From: Ctenosaura bakeri
Taxonomy: Eukaryota > Chordata > Lepidosauria > Squamata > Iguanidae
Direction: 5' to 3'
Assembly: GCA_948474755.1 (NCBI GenBank)
Contig: CAOLHI010000616.1
Span: 310,001-374,000, forward strand
Length of the DNA: 64,000 nt
Shown piece by piece: positions 43,552 through 55,245 of the stretch. Within the stretch, counting starts at the first letter, position 1. Every line of letters begins with the position of its first letter. The notes below the pieces were generated by a model that ran no database searches, had not been told where the DNA came from, and worked only from the letters and a program-made list of their open reading frames with translations. The position numbers and the translations under genes were made by a program.

Positions 43552-45911
43552 GCAACCCATGTTCTCTTCCCCTAAGTTTATATCCATTTTGGTCATCTCT
43601 GTACCATTTGGGATTCTGGCAGGGGTAGGACAAAACATTTTGGTACCTGAGCAAAAAAACAAGATGGTGTCCCTTCCACAATTCAATATACAGATCCCAG
43701 GCAGACTGCTAGTCCAACTTCAATGGTGGTGATGGAGTAATGTGTGCTAGGAGATGGAGGAATGCCAAAGGGACTCAGGAGGAATGACTACTGCTACTCC
43801 ACAATACTTCCAGTCTCAGATTACTCTGCCTAACATAGAGCCAGGCCTCGATTCTGGAGGAAGAAATTAATTCGGTAACTTTTGCTGACAGCTGTTTGAT
43901 TAATAAGATGGTTACATTTCTTTCCATGTGAACTTGGTTTATAGTGCTTTCTATCTAAACATTGAATTATATTTGGCTTTATTGTGGAAGTCATTTTGTC
44001 AAAGAGAAGTAAATGCCTCACTGTATTGTTTTCTCTCATTTCAGACACAGTTCCACTGATCAAGATCCCAATCAGGGATGGATGGAGGGCAGGGACAAAA
44101 ATTAGGGGCAGTGGAGTTTAAACATGAGTCACTATTAAAGGTATTTATATGGAGAAAATGTTTCATATTTAGTGTATTTTAATTAGTATGTTGTGAAGCC
44201 TCCAAAAAGCAAATCAATTTAAAATACATTTCCCACATGAAAAAATAGTTGTGTAAACTAAATGACGGTGTCTAGGAAGTGAATGCCTATTGTGTGAATA
44301 ATTGTATCAAAATGATTTCAACTGTCAGATGAATTCACCATGGTTTCTCTCCAAACCTGTGGAAAAACTATGCACTGAAATTCCTTAAAATATGTTACTT
44401 TCAAAAGCCAGTATTTCTAAATTTGCTTTTCTCTAATGAAGAACTAAACACCTGCAAGGTGTCAGCATATTTGTCAAAGTTGAGAATGAATTTTCACACA
44501 GTAGCATACAAAGCATACACTCATGGAAAGGTTTCCTTGTACTTGCATAATGTTCTAGTAAAATCCAAAGACAAAACCATGTTAATCTGGATAAGTATTC
44601 AAAGGGATCTCATAGCACCTCTCTCATAGAGAAAGATGTTTCTAGTATATGCTTTTGTACAGTGATTCTACTTCATCAAATGTATCTGACATGATAGTGT
44701 TTGGGTTTTGCAAGATTCTACTACATATTTCTTTTAAATGTCTGAGCTGTATTTTTAAATGCTCAATGCAATGAAAGAAATTTGGGAATTGAAGTAAAAT
44801 GTCATAGTGGGGGGCAGAATTCTTGTTTGGGTGGCAATGCTCTCATTTGCTTGCCTATCATTGCACCCCAATCCCAATATTTGATTTCGAAGCTTCTATC
44901 GTGATCTCTTCATGCAGGTTCTCAAACAAATATCAAGCCACCCAAGAAAGGACACCGTTGCCTTCTTTTTCTGGCAAAGTAATCATAACTAAAGATTGTA
45001 AAATCCCCATTGTTGGTTTTGCTGGATTTTGTAGAATACATTAAGCATTCTTATCCCATTGCAGTTCCATGTCAAAACTCTGAGAGTTTTTTCTTCCTGC
45101 AAAAAAGTGTACATTTTGGTATGCATTTGTACAATTTTCTCCCCTTTACTACAACTTCTCCATATTTTTTAAATGTACAAGATTTACGTCATGTGCCTTT
45201 TTCAAACATATATATGATTTTGTCTGCAACCTTTTATTTTCCTCCTCAATACCTTGAAAGCCACTTAAATATACAGGTTTCCACGTTCTTTGCTTACCAG
45301 TCTGGGAAGTGCAAAGTATATATTTCTATAGAGAAAGAAAACCAAATGAACTAATTTTCCATCCTTAGTCACAATATTTCTCAGTTGGAATAGCCTCCCG
45401 GAATGTTATGTGTTTATATGATACAATTTAGTCTATGAACATAAAACTGACATACATGAAATATCTCCTACATATTCCTGTATATGGTGCATTTTCAATT
45501 CTGATGTTCAAAGGAATGAACAGCTATTGTATTTATATAATGACATCTTGTATTACTCAACAAGGCAGAAATTCCTGACACTTTCATAAAGCATAATCTG
45601 TTCCGATCTGACATTTTGCAGCCTTGAGCATAAGTGTTTCGGCTGATCATTTTTTGTTTGAGGGTGGCTAGTTGAAAAGTGGTTTCAGAGGACAATTACA
45701 CCAAGTTGTCTAGAACTATGTCAGTTTTCAAACATAAAATATGTAAATTTTTAACCTGTAACCTCAGATTGCATCTGATTAGTACCCTTACCATATTCAT
45801 CAATGAAGAGATCCTGAGAAAAGCCTAACATGATAGTTTTTGTGTTTCCCATTTATAGCCTTCACCCACAGAAAGCTTATATTATAGAGGTTACAAAGCC
45901 GGTAAGCATTC
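43552..45911. other. No recognisable gene or repeat
   Basis: About 2.4 kb of unclassified AT-rich sequence. Plus-strand frames at 44823-45044 and 45010-45354 (114 codons) overlap but show no motif. Confidence 0.4.
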
Positions 45912-46116
45912 TGTTTTTGTCATGTGTCTTCAAGTCAGCTTCAACAGATGATCATACAGTTTTCTTGTCAGTATTTATCCAGAGGATTTACTCTAACAAT
46001 TGCATTCCTCTGAGATTGAGAGTTTGACTTGCCCAAGGTCACCCAGTGGGTTCGATGACCAAGCTGGACTTGAACCTTGGTCTCCCAGAGTCTTAGTCCA
46101 CCACCCATGTTGGTTC
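45912..46116 (-). mobile_element. Sauria SINE, minus strand
   Basis: It runs from the tail complement (TTTTTGTCATGTGTCTTCAAG) through the middle to TTGCCCAAGGTCACCCAGTGGG at 46030-46051. The head has GACTTGAACCTTGGTCTCCC and AGTCCACCACCCATGTTGG. The head is well preserved and the tail more mutated. Confidence 0.85.
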
Positions 46117-46524
46117 TACCCATTCCTAGTTCTCCTTTCACCAGGTCCATACCATTCAGACTCAGCCATCCCAAATGTCTATTTGGCACTCCTCTCCAGT
46201 AATCTCACTGGGTTATGCTGGAGTTGCCTGCACACATATTTATTTTCTTATGGAAGCTGTGAAGTTGATTGCGTAAATTAGATATAATGCATTTATAAGC
46301 ACTGTAACCCAACAACTTTTTATTTCCTCATTATAGTCAGACCATCCAAATCACTTTGTTGTTTGGGCTGTGTGCCTGTCTGTCACAGATGCACAAAGGA
46401 TGACCTTGATGACCAGGCACCAGAGAAAAAACTCTTGATCCAGAGCATCCTTCTCTTTGCTGCCACTTTGAGATAGGTGATATTTTGCTGTTACTGCCTT
46501 TCATCCTCTATTTTTGTTGAAGTA
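46117..46524. other. Unclassified spacer
   Basis: Nothing recognised. Confidence 0.4.
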
Positions 46525-46602
46525 GCAATCCTATAGCCACTTACCAGGGAGTAAGCTTTATTATAATCAATGGAATTTATTTCTGAGTAGATCTATGCCA
46601 TC
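46525..46602. repeat. Short dispersed repeat, copy 2
   Basis: GCAATCCTATAGCC, GGGAGTAAGCTTTATTATAA, TCAATGGAATTTATTTCTGA and GTAGATC occur in the same order as at 12648. The two halves are weakly complementary (AGTAAGCTTTATT against AATTTATTTCT). Confidence 0.55.
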
Positions 46603-46611
46603 ACTTTGATT

Positions 46612-46870
46612 TTCCACACCAGGGATGGAAATAGTTTTTTCAAAAATTAAATATTAAATGAGAAAAAAGGTTTCCTGAGTTTTGGGAAAACCTGGGGGGA
46701 AAAAGAATCCTGAACAGATGGGAATCTTCACATTTCAGTACTTATTTGGCATGAAAAATACTTGTCAGATTTTTGTTCAGAAAATGAGATTTTCTTCCCC
46801 CTAAAAAAAAAATTTTCTTTGCAGAAAACTTGATTTTCTGTACAGAAAAATAACATTTCTTTTATCATTA
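46612..46870 (+). mobile_element. hAT-like non-autonomous element, TAGGGAT family, copy 2
   Basis: It opens with ACCAGGGATGGAAATAG and contains TTTGGGAAAACCTGGGGGG and GATGGGAATCTTCACATTTC. These align in order with the copy at 59058 (TTGGGAAAACCTGATGAGG, AAGAATCTTTATAGTCC). It ends in TTTCTTTGCAGAAAAC and TTTTCTGTACAGAAAA words. The right end is not defined. Confidence 0.5.
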
Positions 46871-46937
46871 TTATCAACATTAAATTATTGAAGTTTCTGA
46901 AATCATATTTTCTGAACTGATAATGCTTCGATCTTTA

Positions 46938-46968
<31 letters not shown>
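46938..46968. repeat. (CA)n microsatellite
   Basis: About 15 uninterrupted CA units. Confidence 0.95.
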
Positions 46969-47983
46969 GATTTCCCCCAAAATAAATTCCATATTGCAAA
47001 TAGCCCTGTGGAAGTTTTGAAGATTTTGTTGCTTTAAGGAATAAAATGGTAAAATTATTCATTCCTGCTCATAAGAACAAAGGCCATGAAGATTGGTATC
47101 CTTGATCTACCCTATCTCTAGTAAATGTTCTTTCTGTACCAATTTCTACCATTCACTCATTGCATATCTACGTACTTTGTACCTGCTTTTCTCCTTGCCA
47201 CTTCTTCTCTCCATCTCTGTCCATTTTTTCCCCAACCCACTCAATAAAATTAACTAAACAGCTATTGATGGGATTCAAATTCTTTCAATTTACCTTTTTC
47301 CCCTGTAATTAGCTGCACATCCAATTACTCTGTTTCTATCTGATTATCAAGTGCAAGGATGGAGAATTTCTACTCCCAGGGTATTATACCATCAAGGTTT
47401 CTTCATTTGGCCCAAAAATTTCTTCTGCTGTTACCTCTGTTCAGACATCAGAGATGAATTAAAACCAGAAAGGTTGTTTCATAGAACTAAGCCCTAGTTT
47501 GCAGGCCACACTGCATCATCACAGTGTGATATCTACATGTATAAATAATCAAAATCATCTTTGTTTGTATGGATGCATTTGCACAGTCAGACACATACGG
47601 ATGGAGACATGGGGTAACAGCAGCCAAATAACAAGTAAGAATAATGAACAAAATATCACTAAAGGCAACCTGATGCTGTATCAACTGAAAACATTTGTTG
47701 AGGTTGCTGTGAGGACAGTGAATCTACTCTCACTTTTATGGTCACACCTTCTGGGTTATATAGAAGCAATCCAAATGCCGGACACTATTCCTGACAGAGG
47801 TTCAGCATGAGTAGAATTCCTGTAAAACTTCTATATTGAGTAGCTACCTTGTAAAACTGAGAGCAGACATAAAACTGAGATTGGATTTACTGCCCCCATA
47901 GAATCACCAGCCATCCCTGCCATTTGCCAATGAAATTTTTAGGAACAGATTAGAAATACGGTACAACTATAAGAGTACTTTCA
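46969..47983. other. No recognisable gene or repeat
   Basis: Unclassified. The 103-codon frame at 47499-47810 has no motif. Confidence 0.4.
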
Positions 47984-48095
47984 GAAGAGCTTGGAAAAGT
48001 TACTTTTTAGATGGCAACTCCCAGAATCCTCCACATCACATGACTGGATGATTCTGGGAGACGTCAACTGAAAATTAACGTTTTGAAACTCTGAT
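47984..48095. mobile_element. Fold-back MITE, third family, copy 2
   Basis: The left arm AGAGCTTGGAAAAGTTACTTTT is partly mirrored at the right by TTAACGTTTTGAAACTCT. Inside, CAACTCCCAGAATCCTCCA and GGATGATTCTGGGAGACG pair well. Same family as 36996-37119. A further half-arm, AAGCTTAGAAAAGTTACTTT, occurs at 48994-49013. Confidence 0.7.
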
Positions 48096-48817
48096 ATTTA
48101 CATAGTAGATCACGGTCAAGTTCTAGAAGTTCTCTTTAATAACAACAGATCAAGTTCCAAGAGGCTTAGAAAATGTTCAGTGGGCCAAAACTGTAGGTGA
48201 AAACCTCTTCCTTAAAAAGGATAACTGAATAATGACTAATTCCATAGTTTATAAAGCACATTGCCTCTTATTCTGAATCATCAAGAACTCATGGTTGTCT
48301 CAAATTATTTCCATTTCAACAGTGAAAAGCATGCCATTTGTCCTCACTGGGATAACATTTCATCACGTTTTTTTCATCCCTTGGTGAGGTAAAGTGCTAT
48401 TACTGGGTGTGAATTGAGAGAACATGTCAGAAACTGAAAGAGCCTACGTCCTTTAGATGCAATACATTCCATCAGTTTGGAATAGTGGGACCCACTTCCA
48501 AATGCATCACCGAAATTGGGATCATTGACAACGATTTCCTCATTTTTCATGCCAAACCTATCTCTCTTGTGGTGAAAGTAGTGAATAATGAGAATGTTAA
48601 TTGGCCTTTGGTGGCTGCTTTTATATTTCACATGCAGGCATTAGCACCAGTCTAATCCTGCCTAATTAGGACCAATTTGTTCTACACAAGAGAAAAAGAA
48701 TAGATATACATTGTTAGCATTTTTGTACTAGTTATTCACTTTGCTGGCCATGACCCAAATGGTATAAGGAAGCTTCAATGTTCTTAAAGGGTTCCAGCCA
48801 GCATTAACATACACTAG

Positions 48818-48819
<2 letters not shown>
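48096..48819. other. No gene supported
   Basis: An 85-codon minus-strand frame (48374-48631) contains FHHKRDRFGMKNEEIV and then DPNFGDAFGSGSHYSKLME, which looks less repetitive than most chance frames here. No family is recognised and I see no convincing splice sites. The same stretch retains some CpG, so it might instead be a conserved non-coding block. Confidence 0.3.
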
Positions 48820-48862
<43 letters not shown>

Positions 48863-48905
48863 AGAGAGAGAGAGAGAGAGAAATATATACATATAGATAC
48901 ATATA
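48820..48905. repeat. Long (AT)n(GA)n microsatellite with AT-rich border
   Basis: About 20 AT units are followed by about 10 GA units and then TATACATATAGATACATA. The long AT run can form a cruciform. Confidence 0.95.
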
Positions 48906-49626
48906 TACACATAGGCAATATTATTCAGCTTTCTTTGAGAACATCACACCCAACTTTTAATGAAGAAATGTGTTTGATAGATTCACTGTGTCAAAGCTTA
49001 GAAAAGTTACTTTATACAAGTTAAACAAAAGCTCTGCAGAGCCATACACTTTTAGGCAATGCATTAAGATATCCATTCCTCCTTATCGTGGTAATAACCT
49101 GACATACTCTAACTTAGTTTTGTGTGTTTATGCATGGGTTTGGTTTTTTTGTTTTTGTTCTCGTTTATGCATGTTTTTGTTTTTGCCACAGGTAACAGAG
49201 GAAGAAAAAAAATGAGAGGATAACCAAGGCATTAACATCAAACTGTGCAGTATGAACATAGTACAGGATGATGGCAAGTTTAGAGTTTATTCAGACTCCA
49301 CAAACCCAACATTTAGTCTTGGATTCCAAAACAGGCATTGTTTCCATGAATAAAAGGTTGCAGCATTTCAGGCCACAAAATTTTGTGTTTGGACTAATGG
49401 AAGAGCATTTTTAACAGTTTGGAGTAATACTAGTGAAAACTATATGCTTCCAGATATGCATGGGTGTCAAACTATTAGGGAAATCTGCTAACAAAACCCC
49501 AGACGAACTACTTTGTCACTAATATTAGTCCTTGAGTTCACCTGGACCAAGGCACACTGACCAAGATGACTCTGATAGTCTAATGAATGTAAACAGCACA
49601 GCTAAGCAGGTCTTGAAACAAACTGC
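48906..49626. other. No recognisable gene or repeat
   Basis: Unclassified except for the fold-back half-arm at 48994-49013 and a T-rich run near 49141-49160. Confidence 0.4.
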
Positions 49627-49629
49627 ATT

Positions 49630-49681
<52 letters not shown>
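49627..49681. repeat. (CTTT)n microsatellite
   Basis: About 13 CTTT units. It directly adjoins the 3' end of a minus-strand LINE, so on that strand it is an A-rich (AAAG)n tail that probably expanded. Confidence 0.95.
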
Positions 49682-49689
49682 GTTTCTTT

Positions 49690-50126
49690 TTAACCCATTT
49701 TTCTCCTGAAAAGGACTCAAAGTGGTTTACAATATAAATTAAACAGAACATCTAAAAATATGGAGTACAAAGGTTTTAAAAGCATTAAACCATATATTCA
49801 ATTAGAACACTCTTTTAAGACATTAAAAATTAAAACAATTAAATCACTGAAAATTTGTGTTCTATACCAGAGAAGAGAACACCCAATTGCAGGTCACTCC
49901 AGCCTCATCAGCCAAGGTTGCATGCTTGTTTCAACAAAAAGGTCTCTACCTGCTGGCAAAATCTCAGGGCAGATTACACATGCTCATGAGAGAGTTCCAA
50001 GGCAGCCTGAGAGGATAGTGGGAAGGAGAGACGTCTTCTTCCAAGGACTGTAAGACTCAAGAAAACTCATATGGGAAGTAATGGGCTATCAGGTAACATG
50101 AACTTAAGCTGTATGGGGCTTTACAC
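49690..50126 (-). mobile_element. L2/CR1-like LINE 3' end, minus strand
   Basis: On the minus strand, LRFCQQVETFLLKQACN is read near 49970-49920, matching the QVKTFLF end of LINE ORF2. A 3' UTR follows, ending in TATTGTAAACCACTTTGAGTCC near 49735-49710, the conserved LINE 3' word, and then the (AAAG)n tail. Confidence 0.75.
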
Positions 50127-50260
50127 AGTTGACTCTGACTGTCCGTAACTGTTCATGTTTATCAAACAGGAGCCTTTCCTGACCATAGCTGGAAATGTTT
50201 TGCATAGAAAGCATGTGTTCTACCACAGAGTTTTGGCTCCAGTTTTCAATATGCAATTCC
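50127..50260 (-). mobile_element. tRNA-Ala-like SINE, minus strand
   Basis: Read on the minus strand: ACTCTGTGGTAGAACACATGC (A box and anticodon arm), TTTCTATGCAAAACATTTCC, then AAAGGCTCCTGTTTG and GGACAGTCAGAGTCAACTG in the tail. The B box is degraded. It is related to the plus-strand copy at 20847-20945. Confidence 0.6.
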
Positions 50261-50439
50261 TTACAAGTTCTAAAGCACCCCAATTTCTAAGTCTGTAATC
50301 TAATCTAATAGTCTTTGCCTCCCATGTACCCTGCATAATGCTAATATAATCCATGATCTCTTAATAACTAGGCTTGAGAAGACAATGGAGACTGGCAAAA
50401 TCGCTAAAGTCAAAGGGAAGCAGATAGAATTTGCAGGGC
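50261..50439. other. Unclassified spacer
   Basis: Nothing recognised. Confidence 0.35.
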
Positions 50440-50660
50440 TCCAAAAGCAGACAGGTTGTCAGTATCATGCCTAACGTCTTGGTCTCGCCCCGTGCCCAGA
50501 AGAAGCGGAATAAATTATTCAAAATAAGCAAACAGATGCAAATTGACATGATTTGCATAATTGTTACAGGTTGCGAATGTTTTATAAGCACCAACCTGTC
50601 ACAGCATTTTTTTTTCAAAAATAAAAAGAGGTTAATCAGCAGGATTAGCCTAAGTTAAAT
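50440..50660. promoter_or_regulatory. Candidate conserved non-coding element with paired octamers
   Basis: A repeat-free block with retained CpG (GGTCTCGCCCCGTGCCC, AGAAGCGG) in a CpG-poor region. At its centre is an exact inverted pair of POU-factor octamers. The flanks AAATTATTCAAAATAAGC and ATAATTGTTACAGG are also rich in factor-like words. This texture is typical of deeply conserved enhancers near developmental genes. Conservation itself cannot be seen here. Confidence 0.3.
50536..50558. promoter_or_regulatory. Inverted octamer pair
   Basis: ATGCAAAT (50536-50543), a 7-base spacer, then ATTTGCAT (50551-50558). Both are exact matches to the consensus octamer bound by OCT/POU proteins, arranged as a perfect inverted repeat. 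Confidence 0.55.
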
Positions 50661-50879
50661 CCTACCATTTGAATTTGTGTTACAAATCTGATGAGGTCCA
50701 TTCCTTGGTTAAAATGAATATATACTGTCTTCTAACTGTGAGTACCATAATAGGGGTTGTTATTATAATCCTCCAAGCTCATACCTACCTTGAAGATTAA
50801 AGAAAAAAAGTTACTGCAGGGGCCAGTCGCAAACTGAGACAGTGACAGGCATAAAATTTAAGAACTTGTGCCTTCAGGC
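50661..50879. other. Unclassified spacer
   Basis: Nothing recognised. Confidence 0.35.
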
Positions 50880-51200
50880 ACCTTTCATCAGAGAAAGATT
50901 GTCATCGGAACAATTTAGTCATCCTACTCAACATAAATGATTTTCAACACTTGGCTTGATGTCTGTGGGGTCCCAGAGACACTTGCAACACAGTATTGCT
51001 AATGAGGCACTCATTGCATTTCCCCTTCTTCTTTTTTCCTCCTTTTTTCTGTTACAGCTTTGTACTGTGGGTGATCTGTTTCCACTGCTTTTCCTTGCAG
51101 AATAACAAAAGAAATGCTAATGGGGACCAATTAAGGGGTTTGAATAATATTTAAATGTCTTTATCTTCCAGGTCAGCAAGACACTCACTGGTGACAGTTT
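50880..51200. promoter_or_regulatory. Possible conserved non-coding element
   Basis: Unique-looking sequence with words such as AACAAAAGAAATGCTAATGGGG, CCAATTAAGG and AATATTTAAATGTC. It lies just beyond the octamer block. Weak compositional evidence only. Confidence 0.15.
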
Positions 51201-51884
51201 AAACTGAAATAATCCCTTCAAGCCATTCTTTTAAAAGCAAATCAACCTCAGTCAGGAAGCACTTGCAGAACTTCTAAAGTCAGAGGGCCACTGAGATTGT
51301 AATGGTGTCTCTCAACTTATCTGTCCTTTTCCATCCAGACAAAAAAACTGGTCCTCAAGGAGTTGGCACAATGAGTCACCAATTGGAACTGTTTGGTCAG
51401 TACTGAGCAGCTATGTCCTGAAAGGCCCTGCCTCTTCCTGGAGCTCCTAGAACACACATGAGGCTTGACTGCTCCTCTTCCTTCTCAGTAGTCTTGATGA
51501 ATAGGAGATCAAGGGCAGCTCACCGGGCACTTCATCACTATAGCTCAATTTTGGCTGCTGTTTCTGAGATCACAAATTAGATGCAAGATATCCAGAACTA
51601 GACTATAGGTGGTGAGAAGGAGAGACTAGCATTGGAGCTCTGTTAGATGACCTGTTTCAATGGAAAGCAACCTCTAGCTGTGCTGCATGAGGCACTGGAC
51701 TCCTCAAAGTTCCCATTTGTACCAAGGACCATTTGTACCTCCTTTACAAATGGAGTATAATTTGGGCTGAGTCCTGTTGAGTCATGTCACAGCATTACTT
51801 TTCAAGACAAGATGGAGATTTGCCTTGCAGAAATGATGTGAACAAAGCAAGTTTGGGGTATGCAGCAAATTGGCCCTGAGCACC
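51201..51884. other. No recognisable gene or repeat
   Basis: Unclassified sequence. Confidence 0.4.
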
Positions 51885-51997
51885 CCATGGGCTGATGAGT
51901 TTGGGTTTGTGTGACCACCCTCCTTTAAATCAATTTTGGGTCCTCTTGTGTCCAATACTGGAAGAAAAGCAGGATACAAATTAAATAAATAAACTAC
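51885..51997 (+). mobile_element. LINE 3' tail
   Basis: TTTTGGGTCCTCTTGTGTCC, AATACTGGAAGAAAAGCAGG and ATACAAATTAAATAAATAAA form the normal end of an L2/CR1-like LINE. Confidence 0.7.
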
Positions 51998-53966
51998 CTG
52001 GATGGAGTGCTAGATAGAGGTTTCCCAGATGGCACTTTATCCAGAGTCCATCCAGGTCTCCCTCTTCCTCACTTTTACCATGTTGAAAAGGCAAGTGGAA
52101 TGAAGGTGGGTGCACTTTGCTGGTTCTTACTTATACAAGTGAGATGAGTTCCAACATCAGGACTCATTTGATACCAAATGACTATTGGGTGTGTTATGCT
52201 TCCCTTTTCCTTCCTGACATGGAGAAAAGAATGGAAGAGTAAAGCTAGATGCACTGCACAGGCTCTTCAGCTGATTGAATTCTTAGATCAGTCGAATGTG
52301 CTTCTTCTTTCATGTGGGGAAGACAAAGGGGAGATAGTGGGATCTCTGGCTGCTGAAATTCCAATTTTTGACCCTATCACACAGAGTGTAGGTTGCTTTG
52401 GGACTGGGAAGGCTACCCAGAGAACCTCTGTGAGTTCGACTGGTCCAAAGGGCTATAGCCACCTATTCTGTGACTTAAAATAGTCCTGATAGATACATAC
52501 ATAGTCTGCTCTACAGCACTTTAAGGAAGCCAGAATGTTTTCATGTAGTACTGTTTCTTATAGGGTAGACAAAAATTGGCTTTCCTAGTGAGCAAGGTAC
52601 TAGGCTCCAAGCAGAAGTACATGCCACACTGATAGGTATTAGACATTTGACATTTGCATTAAACCTGTCAGGACCAGGGGTTGGACTCTAAATAATCTAA
52701 AGATAACTTCAGAACTCCAAAGAGAAGAAAGAATGCATGGTGTGAGGGTTCAACACTGTGAACCCAGCCTATGGGCCCCAGGACTGTTAGAAGCCAAGGA
52801 ACTGGTCTTATAGCTATCTCCACAGCCTACATTGCTCTGTCCTGTTCCTGCCCCCAAAATACCACCACCTTATGTGCTAGAAAGAATGAGCAAGCACCTT
52901 TAAATTACAGCATAGACAAATTGCAGACTGACCTGTGAAAGTGTCTCCTTCATTTTGAGGTCAGTTTTCCCCTCCCACTGCTTAATCCACAAGCTGCCAC
53001 TGCATTATCCCAAGTTTCACAGTGGAAGAAGAAGCAGTCATCTCCATCACTGAAAGAAGGTGCTACTGACGTGCCCTGGATCTGTGCTACAGAAGCATAA
53101 AAACCTGCTCTGCTTGGATGCTTAGATCCATCCTAAACTTCAACTCACTCCATTTGTTCTTTGAGGTCTATCTGAAATCCTGCTGTGGCGTTCTGCCTTG
53201 CCAATGAAATACACCTGTGACAGGAGGAAAAGCACAGATGGCAAGTTTGATCTGCAATGGTGGCCTTTCTCAGTTAAAACTCTGGAAAAGGAAGAAAGGA
53301 TAATGACATTTTGTCAATCAATGAATAGCACTCCATCTTCCATGGCCAATAATGCGATGTATAATGTATAAAGCTTCTTTTAAAAGAATTTTTGGGCAAA
53401 GGTTTTTGTCTTCTTTCCTCTCCCAAAGGATTTGCACCACAAAATAAATTAAACTGAATATTATCCTGTTTCAAACAATGTCACTTACTTTAAAAATAAC
53501 TCATGCAGCACATTTTGCACTTACAAAAAGCCAAGTTAAAAAGGGAAGGGTTCTGCAATATATAACCATATTTTAATAGGGTTATTCATCTGAATGGTAG
53601 TGTGAAACTGCATAAAAATAGGGCTACATTTCTGCTATTTTCTCTTGCTAGAGTTCATAAATCCACTGTTGCAAGAATGGATAGAAAAGAGGTGACAAAG
53701 GCAGTACAGTCTTGTGAAACTGTACACAATTTCAACCTACTTTTTTTGTATAATGATTTCTGTCTGGATACATATGCTTCAATCTATATGAAGGGATTAT
53801 GGTATTTGCAATTTTATTTTCATTTCATATCTTTAATCCTTTATAATACTTGAATACAACTTTCAGGATTAAGATTCCTAGAGCTGATGATTTAAAGAAA
53901 GCAAACCAAGCTGCTATGCTACCCTGGCTCAACAGGTGATCTTTCTTCCTTCAGAGTATCCACCAG
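51998..53966. other. No recognisable gene or repeat
   Basis: About 2 kb of unclassified sequence. The frame at 52178-52483 (101 codons) has a plausible amino-acid mix but no recognised domain. 52060-52120 and 52200-52270 share loosely similar words and might be a degraded duplication. Confidence 0.35.
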
Positions 53967-54192
53967 GGACCTTTCAAACTACACAATTATACCCCTATGA
54001 TTCTGCTTTAGCTACCTTGGTAACATCCTATGAAACTCTGTGATCTGCAGTTTAGGCAAGGATATTTAGAATTCTAAGCCAGAGAGCTCTGCTAGTACCT
54101 CACCAACTACACATCCCCAGAATCTCATACACTGTTGTCATGGCAGCTAAAGTGGAATCATAATGCTACAACTGTCTAGTACAAAAGGGCCC
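53967..54192. mobile_element. Fold-back MITE, second family
   Basis: The left end GGGACCTTTCAAACTA mirrors the right end TAGTACAAAAGGGCCC. The next arms also pair: ATGATTCTGCTTTAGCTACC against GGCAGCTAAAGTGGAATCAT. The centre contains an AGAGAGCTCT word. The end sequence GGGCCCTTTTGTACTAGACAG is very close to the start of family 1 (GGGCCATTTCTGCACTAGAC), so the two families are related. Confidence 0.75.
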
Positions 54193-54285
54193 AGAACTTC
54201 CAGGTTGCTCCATGCTGCTTTAAGTAAAGTCAGAAGCCAAGCTATTAACAGTTTACATATTTCTCAAATCATTTGAAACTGCAAA

Positions 54286-54649
54286 TAGAGATGTAAAGAA
54301 ACATTCTTATCCTCAACAACAAACAGGATCTTGATCTATTGAGATACTCTGTCCAAAAATTGTCAACTGCTATGATTTTTTTTTCCTATTTGTGAATTTT
54401 TAGGGAAAAAAATTAAAAAAATTGTTTACATACAAAGTACAGTGGTTTCGAGCAAAAGACTCTCTTTTTTTGCAAAAATTAAGGTGTTGTGCAAAAACAA
54501 GATTTTTGGAACAAACAATTTTTTTGCAGAGAAGTCCCAAAGTTGAAAAATCATAGAAAATGTGCAAAAACCATGACACCTAACAACAAGGAGAAAAGTT
54601 TTGCTGTTATTCATTTTTGCATGCAGAGACAGTATGATTTACATCTCTA
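54286..54649. mobile_element. hAT-like non-autonomous element, 364 bp
   Basis: It begins TAGAGATGTAAA and ends TTTACATCTCTA, a perfect 12-bp inverted repeat of hAT type. The flanking octamers ACTGCAAA and ATAGCAAT agree at 5 of 8 positions, as an aged 8-bp duplication might. The interior is A/T-rich with TTTTTTTGCAAAAATT and TTTTTTTGCAGAGAAG words. Confidence 0.7.
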
Positions 54650-55245
54650 ATAGCAATGTCTTAAAAAGGCAATGTCATCCTTCTCCTAGCTGGGAAATAC
54701 TGTGTAAGAAATTTCCAAAACTTTTGGAGTGTGACAGGTAAGAGAAAGCTGGAAAAAGATTATATATGCCACCAAATTCCCCAGACTCAATGGTCCAGAT
54801 TTGTAATCAAGTCCTTCCAGGTATTGTTGGACTGCAAATCTCATTGTCTGTCATCATTGAGTAACCTAGCTATGGCAAAAGTCATTTGTAGACCAAAAGC
54901 ATCTGGAGGTGTATAATTTCCCATCCATGCTTTAAAGGGTGGAATTTCTCACAGTCCTGTTGGGATCTAACTAGCTATGATCAGGACCATGGTTGTACCA
55001 GTGCAAAATCCTTTGCACAGGTTTCTGTTTGAGCAGAAGGATTCTCTCTACTATATCAAAGGAAAGATGACGGAGGCAGAATTCAACCACACCACATAGG
55101 TCATGAATCCCACAGAAATGTGTTGCATTCACAATTAGCACAGGAACTATCTACATTAACAGCAACCTTGAAGCTTTTGTCGGGGCAACAGTTTATCTGT
55201 CATGGCTTAGGCCAACTCTTTGTTCATAGACAGTAACTCTGTTTT
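54650..55245. other. No recognisable gene or repeat
   Basis: Unclassified sequence. Confidence 0.4.
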
